A DNA stretch of 64,000 bases from Trichobilharzia regenti (lineage: Eukaryota; Platyhelminthes; Trematoda; Strigeidida; Schistosomatidae), in NCBI GenBank assembly GCA_944472135.2, contig OX235262.1, positions 82,682,903 to 82,746,902 on the forward strand. Direction: 5' to 3'. How positions within the stretch are numbered: position 1 is the first letter of the stretch; each line of letters starts with the position of its first letter. The notes beneath the pieces are model-generated. The model made no database searches and had not been told where the DNA came from. It saw nothing but the letters and a program-made list of their open reading frames with translations. Of the stretch, positions 57,470 through 64,000 are shown one piece after another. The translations under genes were made by a program, and so were the position numbers.

Positions 57470-58034
57470 AGTAATAACATCGTATTTAATTAGTGGATGG
57501 TGACTACCAGTGGAATCCAGGACGCGCATTTCGTCCTATTTTCGGATGTACCTGCATTTCACAGTGAGTGATGATGTTCCCACCGCGGCTTGAACCCAGT
57601 GCCCATAGCTTCAAACGCCAAAGCGTTATCCACTAGACCACTTGGGCCACGAGAGCCACCTCTTGTGCAACGGGTCATATTAATTAAAATGAATTTTAGA
57701 TTTTCCCGTCGATTGATTGGACCGAAGTGCTTGGTCTCAGGATGACATGTCGGCTTCTTGTGCAGATGCTTCGACGATGTCTGGTCATTTAATCAGTATT
57801 TAATTGGTGGATGGTGACTAGCAGTGGAATCCAGGATGCGCATTTCGTCCTATTTAGGACTCGTCATCTGGATGTACCTGCTTTTTTCAGTGAGGGATGA
57901 TGTTCTCACTGAGGCTCGAACCCAGACATTGTCGAAGCATCTGCACAAGAAGCCAACATGTCAACCTGATACCGACCACTTCGGTCCAATCAATCGACGG
58001 GAAAATCTAAAATTCAATTAAAGTAATAACATCG
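57470..58034 (-). mobile_element. Smalpha-type composite: two ribozyme SINE units with inverted arms
   Basis: AGTAATAACATCG occurs at 57470-57482 and 58022-58034 as a 13-bp target duplication around a single 539-base insertion. Read on the minus strand, it contains: outer arm (58021-57920), unit 1 with a hammerhead at 57829-57873, inverted arm (about 57775-57680), then unit 2 with a full tRNA-like head (AAGTGGTCTAGTGGATAACGC, CACTGGGTTCAAGCC, 57595-57645) and a hammerhead shortened by a deletion. The GUCC/GGAC stem II, AUGCGCAU stem III and CUGGAU stem I are those of the known Smalpha ribozyme. Confidence 0.9.
57829..57873 (-). ncRNA. Smalpha-type hammerhead ribozyme with C3-to-A change
   Basis: AUCCAG / CUGGAU (stem I, 6 bp), then A-UGACGA, stem II GUCC-UAAAUA-GGAC, GAAA, stem III AUGCGCAU, cleavage-site C. 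Only core position 3 (A for C) departs from consensus, and that base normally pairs with G8 in the active site, so loss of activity is predicted. Confidence 0.85.
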
Positions 58035-58840
58035 GTTCTGAGAATTTCAGAATCCAAAAAATAAGAAGAAGAAATTCTGGGGGTTATATGACGAAGGCAT
58101 TAGAAATCGCACCTTGCATCCAAGTGATCGCAGAAACAGAATATTAAAGTCATGGATAAATTTTATGTAACAAGACAATTTCATGAAACGGAATCGATCG
58201 AAATTCGTGAAATTCTACAAAACTTTCTAGCCTTGTTGTCTTTTCAAGAGACTTATCATTAAAGTATCCAACGTTTTGGGAATTTTTGAACACAATTGAT
58301 AACAAAATTGCACTTTTAGCAAGGGAAAAACAGATTAATCACTGATGAGTAATGACGAATTCGAAATATTATCAGCTAAAAAATATTAAAACAGGACATT
58401 AGTGTTTATCTGTCATTAGAAGACTACACTTATGAAACACAGATCACAAGCTTCTCATGTGTCGACAGGCGACTATCTCATCCAGTGTATATTAGAATCA
58501 ACTGTGTACCATTAGGTAGTGTTGCAGGTTTTTAGATTAGGCGGATGATACTGGTGTATTTGTGTTCTCTCAGCTGAATGATTCAGTTGTGGAGATTTCA
58601 TTATATTTTTAAACAATATCTCCAGAGAGCTATTACAATGCAACATGAGTTTATAATGGTTTGTTAAATTTGTTCTATGCCATTGTGTGTACTGATCACA
58701 GATTCATGTAAGTGCCAGACTTCTAAGAATTCCATGGAATTTTGATGTTTCTTCTTCTCCTTCTTTGATTAAAAATAATCAATACCATTACAAGCGAAAC
58801 CTGACATACTATACCAGGTTCTTCATTTCCTGACCTGTCC
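58035..58840. other. Intergenic AT-rich DNA
   Basis: No supportable feature. Confidence 0.35.
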
Positions 58841-58844
58841 TCCC

Positions 58845-59430
58845 TCCAGAGGAAGAGGATGGATGGCCATTGAGCTGGCTACCCTATTCAGAATGCTGAA
58901 CCTAATCACCAAAGAAACTTCAAAGCCCACAAGAAACACAAATGCTGATACTTATCTGCAATCGGGAGGACTTCTAATCAGGAAGATGGATGACTCCGAC
59001 GAATGAAAGACTTCAAGAAATATGTTAGACTATATGTCTTCATTCAATGAAACCAAAAGTAGAGATAGGGATACAGAATAGCCACAATGCGTTTAGTGTT
59101 GACAAAGCTGCTCGGGATGTAGCAGAATGAGAAGATATGGCATAGAAGTGCTGGAAAAATATGTGAGGGCGGATGAAATGAAACAGCACCCTTCAAATCT
59201 TCAAACAGACTCTCAACCATCTGCTCCAGTCATTCAGACGATAATCATCATTATACGAAATTAGTGGCTAACATGTCACTGACAGCAATGAAGGCTCCTA
59301 TGAGGCCTGAATTAAACTCATTTAGGGTCATAACAGGAAGCAAATTAAAACCATACAGTGCTTTTCAACTATAAACAATACAGATCCATTGGAAAAGAAG
59401 GGGAATTTCCATACACAACCACAAATTATG
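58845..59430 (+). mobile_element. Very degraded RTE 5' fragment (endonuclease region)
   Basis: AAGAAACTTCAAAGCCC near 58915, GCAGAATGAGAAGATATGGCA at 59125 (the AAEMRRYRIE region) and ATGAGGCCTGAATTAAACTC near 59300 (the ARFNSKG region) follow the order of the RTE endonuclease. No frame survives. Confidence 0.6.
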
Positions 59431-59599
59431 ATGGATTAAACCACAGTCAGTGGGTAGCATTGTGGTCGGAGCTGGCGGATGGCCAAAAGTGCTAGACAGT
59501 AATTTATGTCAGTGTTTACATCCCCAATATCAGTCATGAGAAAAGTGAGAACAAAGACTGACTCCACAATCAATCACAACAGACTTTGCGTAGGCGGAT

Positions 59600-59765
59600 A
59601 CAATTTGCAGATAGATAATCTTAACTTCAAGAAACGGCCACAGAGAGATGAAAGATTAACGTTCAGAGAGGGACAACCAATCAGAAAACCATGTTTGTTT
59701 GCTTACAATAATCAGTAATAATGTACATGAAAACGATCTGTTGCCTGGCCCTTGTCTACTGTTGT
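59600..59765 (+). repeat. Unclassified interspersed repeat, copy 2
   Basis: Pairs with 10975-11140: GAAACGGCCACAGAGAGATG, AACCAATCAGAA, TAATAATGTACATG, ACGATCTGTTGCCTGGCCC. Copy-to-copy divergence is moderate. Confidence 0.7.
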
Positions 59766-59769
59766 TGCA

Positions 59770-60930
59770 GTAGGAATGTCAGACTACAGGCATATAACGC
59801 AGGAATTGATATTATCATGGTTCGGAAGGAGCCGAGTAAAATGATTGCATGCAAAGCACTCTTTGCAGGATTCCCTTAATGATTTGCTGATTGAAGACGA
59901 CTGACTTTATAGCATATCCCGATTATTGCAGTGCCGTAGTCAGTTGCTGTGGTGATTTACTGACAAGTTATATTTTTGGACGCTTTTTAAATTCAATTTT
60001 ACACTGAATGTTTTCTGGCGTATGTGTTACCGGTGTCTTCATATCCTTTATCTGCGTTTCATTTGCTGCACTTTTATCTGAAGATGTTTCTTGATAGGGA
60101 TATGTGCGCAATGCGGCGGATTAGGCAAAGCACTAAGTTCAAACATTTGACGTATATTGTGGTATAATTGTGAAACCGTAGCGGTATATTTTTGCCTATT
60201 TACTGAAACACCCTAAAATCCGCTGGATAGAGTTGGTGGCACTTAAGGAATGGGATATGCCATTATAAAGCTTGAACCTCCAAATGTTTCGCTATCAGTA
60301 CAGTTCTATTTGAAACAACTTGGTTTACATTGGAGTGGAGATGGCGAGTATGCACCTTCGCTGGCAGATTCGTACAATGGCCGTAACACTGATACTGTGC
60401 TTTAGATATAATTTTTCATTTGTATATGGTTCTGTTGTTTATCATGAGCTGCTGTTCACTGTTTGTTTGAATTCACATTTGAGTAGTCCAGTTACTAGAA
60501 AACAACTACACCAATAATTAATGTTCATTCTTGATGAGTCCCTAACGACAAAACAGTTTTGTGCACTGTTTTTTCTTTATAGTGGTTTTCCAAAACTCGT
60601 CAACTTTGCCAAAAATAAGTGCTTGTCTCCATATGAAAAAGCACAACAGTCTGTTCAACGCTCGGTTGAATAAAGAACGTTTATAAGTTAAAAAGTGAGG
60701 TCACTAGTTTTCTTTGGAAAACATAGCTGTACTATGTAGTAGACGGTGTTCTGTTCTCAGGGGTTAAGATTTATTCGGCAGCAGGCCATGGGACTGTGCT
60801 TATTTCTGGCCGAAATGTGCAAAAACAACTACTAGGTGTCTTGGACAGAATTGCTAGATCTTCTCCACAAGGCCACAAAAGTGAACTTCCGCAGAACTGA
60901 GTAGGCGTTAAAGCTTAACTAAATGAACAT
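59770..60930. other. Intergenic DNA without recognised feature
   Basis: Short ORFs only (for example 60320-60517), none with recognisable motifs. Confidence 0.35.
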
Positions 60931-60934
60931 CACC

Positions 60935-61370
60935 TGGTTTACTAGTCTTCTAGTTTTCTAACCAGTCCTGAGCCCGGAGAAGTATCTAAGGGGACCCAAT
61001 TCCCAAGGAGCAGAAACAAATATTTTTTTATATTTTTTTGATTTACAGCTTGATTCCACACTGTATTTTTGGTACAAGTATGGAATTTTCAGCATGGATA
61101 TCGGTAGCCCAAATTTTGCAGGTGTGCGTCGGCAGGGGACCGAACCCCGGGCTATATGCATATTCGGTGAGAGTCCTAACCTAAGTGAAACAATGGGCTG
61201 ATCACTTCAAAGGACTCTTGAAGCAACCACCACCTATAACTCGTCCAGAAATACCGCAAACAGCACGCACACAACTGCTTGACCAATCCTCCAGAGAAAG
61301 CAGAAATCTTGAATGCGGTCAAGCTACTGAAAGCCTGACAGGAAGGCAACATAATAATATAATATAATAT
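60935..61370. mobile_element. Nested RTE fragments with a SINE E between them
   Basis: 60935-61018 resembles the RTE 5' head (ACTAGTCTTCTAGTTTTCTA, CCTGAGCCCGG). 61019-61187 is a minus-strand SINE E. 61189-61370 is RTE coding sequence (AACAATGGGCTGATCACTTC ... CTACTGAAAGCCTGACAGG) ending in AGGAAGGCAACATAATAATA, like the RTE tail. The RTE part is a heavily deleted copy. Confidence 0.7.
61019..61187 (-). mobile_element. SINE E, minus strand
   Basis: Antisense body (GATTTACAGCTTGATTCCAC, CAGCATGGATATCGGTAGCCC) and antisense B box (GACCGAACCCCGGGC). The poly-A tail appears as the T-rich run at 61021-61039. Confidence 0.85.
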
Positions 61371-62231
61371 TCACATAAATTAAGCATTTACATGATTGAC
61401 ATACCGTTTGTACAGGCATGATCATATTTAACAAGTGCAATTTGAAATAAAACACTGTTTTATGACATTAAAAATTGGAAAAATGGAAAGGGAACTGTAG
61501 AAAGTGTATAAGAATAGTCAGCCAGCTTCATGCGGGAATTACGAAAGGTTGCATTAATGGAAGGTAAGAAGAGAGGTGATACACATTTGCTAGAGTAAGA
61601 CTTACAGGATGCAGAGCTTGCGATCGTTATCATTTTATCAGTTAATAAAGTTTCGGAAATTTATACAACTCCACAGTAGAGGGTAAGTACAACATTATTT
61701 TAGCACTAGCAGATACAGGGACCAACTTTGTGATGATAAACAGATTTCAGAATGGAATTTGTTGCTTTGTTCATCGTATGTGCCAGCAATATTCTGAATA
61801 ACTCTCAAGTAATACAAACGTAGAAAGCAGCATTACTTTACATTTGCAGTGCTTCAATGCAATACCTTCGAGAAGAGGAGAAAGAAGGAAACAGAAAGGG
61901 AGGTGCAGAGGCAGCCAGCAAATAGTAATAATTTAAGCGAACTATAAGCGATAACCGCAGGATTCATTCCTCTTTTTTATTACTAAGAATTCATAGTCAC
62001 TGAGTTTTATAGTGTTACATACTAACGGTTAGTTCAAGTTTATGGTGGTATACAACAACAAAATATAGAATAACAGAATAAAAATATAAAATCAGGGCGA
62101 AACGAATGATAATGATCTTCACACCTATATAGGGTAATGTTGGGAATTGAAACTGAAAAAGTTAAATCCAAACGCCAAAGTACATAAAAAATGTAGAAGA
62201 AAAGAGGAAGTATAATAATACTTATTTATGC
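61371..62231. other. AT-rich intergenic DNA
   Basis: A purine-rich run lies at 61868-61920; nothing else recognised. Confidence 0.35.
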
Positions 62232-62582
62232 TGTAGCGGTAAATAATTCCCAAAAATTATTGACCATAGGAATCATCAGTGAACATTGAATGCTGACCCT
62301 TAGAGTTTAAGTCGACTTGCTTAGCTGAGGGCTTCCGGTCAAGCATTCCCGCCATTTGGTACTCCGTCGTGTCACTTTCGTGCCCGATCACCAGCCAGCT
62401 TAGCTTCCGCTTCAGTACACGATTTGGCTGCAAAATATATCTCGTAATTTGGAAGATCAACTCTGGTCTTTGGCTTTGCCTTTGGTACACGAGAAACGAA
62501 TACTGTAGAAGTTGTTGGTATAAGATCTTGCGTTAGTATACTCCGCATAATTCGCGAACGTCAATACCGTCAACCTCTAAAC
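62232..62582 (+). mobile_element. Probable 5' LTR of a Ty3/gypsy element
   Basis: It starts TGTAGCGGTAAATAATTCCC, and the next element feature, a candidate primer-binding site TGGTGAGCCC at 62583-62592, follows directly; gag begins about 100 bases later. The 3' edge is set by the primer-binding site. The matching 3' LTR lies beyond the window, so the boundaries are provisional. Confidence 0.5.
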
Positions 62583-62694
62583 TGGTGAGCCCAACCGCGA
62601 ACTTCATCTTTGATAAATACGCAGATAAACCCAGTGAGTTCATTCCTTTTGTATTTGTTCTTGCACTATATTGTGACCGGCATATATTTCGTCA

Positions 62695-63263
62695 TGAGTT
62701 ATCCTAGTCCCAAGGTCATTCATATTCGCTCAACTGTCAAAACCATTCAGTTAGTATCATACTGGCCAGATAATGCTGAAACGTGGTTTCAGATAGCTGA
62801 GTCTGATTTTTGTGAGCATGGGATAACCGATCAATGTTCACAGTTCCTCGCAGTTATTCAGGCCCTACCGCGGGAATTCAGCAGGTGCGTTACTGTGTAG
62901 ATGTCGAGTCCCGAGGTAAGTAACTCGTACGAGTTGCTCAAAGAATCCCTCAAGAGAAACGTTCTCGCGGGTCTACAACGTCTGGACGAATTATTCCATA
63001 ACATCGAGTTAGGCGATCAGTCAGCCGTGAGCATGCTGACAAGAATGAGAGAGGTTATTGGCCAAAGTCAGTTCAGAGAACTCTTCTTATCCAAGTTGTT
63101 ACAGTCAGTACAGACTGTGCTGGTGACACTTCAGGGTGTTCTTATGGATGACTTGGCAATTTCTGCAGATAAAATTCTGGAAATGGCGAAACGGCCAGTT
63201 ACTAAGATATGCTCAGTTACCGAACGGACTTCGAGTAAGGAAACTGCAGTGATAGAGATATGA
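62695..63263 (+). pseudogene. Ty3/gypsy gag-like ORF with one in-frame stop
   Basis: Starting at MSYPSPKVIHIRS (62695; an upstream ATG at 62610 is in frame), the frame shows YWPDNAETWFQIAESDF, the hallmark opening of metazoan gypsy gag capsids, then HGITDQCSQFLAVIQALP. TAG at 62898-62900 interrupts, and the same frame resumes with NSYELLKESLKRN, RLDELFHNIELGDQSAVSML, MREVIGQSQFRELFLSKL and VLVTLQGVLMDDLAISADKI. Capsid proteins of this type package the retrotransposon RNA. Apart from the single stop this part is well kept. Confidence 0.85.
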
Positions 63264-63299
63264 AACTCCACCACATCCATGATGTGATCAGCTAGACTC

Positions 63300-64000
63300 T
63301 ATATTTAGTCGGCACAGGCGCCGAAGTCAGCGTCCTTCCTGCTACAGAGGTAGATCCGAAGAAAGAGCCTACCTTCAATTTATAGGCAGCAAATGGAAAA
63401 ACAATTGCAAACTTTGGCAGGAAATACCTCTATCTGACCGTAGGTTTACGCAACCTTGTTCAGTGGATTTTCCTCCTCGCTGACGTCACAATGCCCATCA
63501 TTGGCACGGAACTGCTTAATCATCATGATTTACTCGTAGACTTCCGTGGAAAACGACTGATTGATAATACTACAAGTCTGTCTATCAAAGGCATCACCCA
63601 CACATGCCCCAGCTTGTCAGTGGTTAAGATAAAGGCAATCCTTTACCCAACTTTTCAACCAATTGTTGATAAATATCCGGAGCTTGATTGCCCGTCGAAT
63701 GACCTACCGTGCATAACCAGCAATGTTATGCACCAGATCATAGCCTCAGGACATCCCGTGACATCTAAAACACGACGACCTCCTCCCGACAAACTAAATA
63801 TCACTAGGAATGAGTTCTACCTTATGCTCACCCTTGGCATCATTTGATCATCAAATAGCCCATGGGCATCCCTACTGCATATGGCACCGAAAAAGGATAG
63901 CAACGATTGCTGACCCGCCGGTGATTACCGGCGAGTCAACACCAAAACAGCCCTTGATTGCTATCCATTGCTTCACATACACGACTTGACGGCAACATTA
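63300..64000 (+). pseudogene. Ty3/gypsy protease and start of RT (broken)
   Basis: The aspartic protease site reads LVGTGAEVSVLPA at 63305-63343, where the catalytic Asp of the DTGA motif is Gly. An in-frame TAG lies at 63383-63385. The frame then carries VTMPIIGTELLNHHDLLVDF (protease end) and HQIIASGHPVTSKTRRPPP (RT entry). TGA at 63845 and further stops precede KKDSNDC and DYRRVNTKT, the first RT motif. The element continues past the right edge. Confidence 0.85.

Noticed and set aside
60528..60560. Hammerhead-like TTGATGAGTCCCTAACGACAAAAC
   Set aside because: GUC/GAC could form stem II, but position 3 is U, GAAA is AAAA, and no stem I or stem III can be drawn; no SINE context. Probably chance.

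Overview
The window looks like an AT-rich blood-fluke genome (Schistosoma or a close relative). The evidence is RTE-type LINEs of the schistosome SR2/SjR2 kind, Penelope-like elements (PLEs), and Smalpha-type tRNA-derived SINEs carrying hammerhead ribozymes, together with long introns. The species cannot be fixed from the sequence. No bacterial-style operons, rRNA genes, functional tRNA genes or CRISPR arrays are visible.

Layout. 1-4422: an old antisense RTE fragment, invaded by an almost intact 3.25 kb RTE element (1162-4409) flanked by a 13-bp target-site duplication (TSD). 4730-7925: a PLE with a 745-aa open reading frame, inverted terminal repeats and a 12-bp TSD. 8.6-16.8 kb: PLE relics, ribozyme SINEs and an unexplained GC-rich block. 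17112-55740: the 3' part of one plus-strand host gene in six coding exons (17112-17305, 23149-23462, 36552-36716, 38122-38173, 42307-42928, 54979-55740). All splice sites are GT/AG and the codon phases join without a stop, giving about 702 residues of a low-complexity protein I do not recognise. Its introns (up to 13 kb) hold nearly all the remaining repeats: RTE fragments on both strands, several PLE relics, a CR1/jockey-like relic, and at least five SINE-like families. 56-61.4 kb: intergenic SINEs, including a Smalpha-type composite with its own TSD, and degraded RTE pieces. 62232-64000: a probable LTR and the broken gag-protease-RT start of a Ty3/gypsy element running off the right edge.

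The most interesting theme is ribozyme density. Four unrelated-looking repeat classes carry hammerhead or hammerhead-like cores: SINE family A (core CUGAAGA, stem I GUACUG/CAGUAC), family B (stem II GUGC/GCAC, compensatory stem I changes between copies), the classical Smalpha type (here with a C3-to-A change), and PLE termini (minimal stems with a palindromic stem III). Families A and B and the Smalpha composite also recur as palindromic, snap-back insertions. Names and functions below are recognised by eye; no database search was possible.
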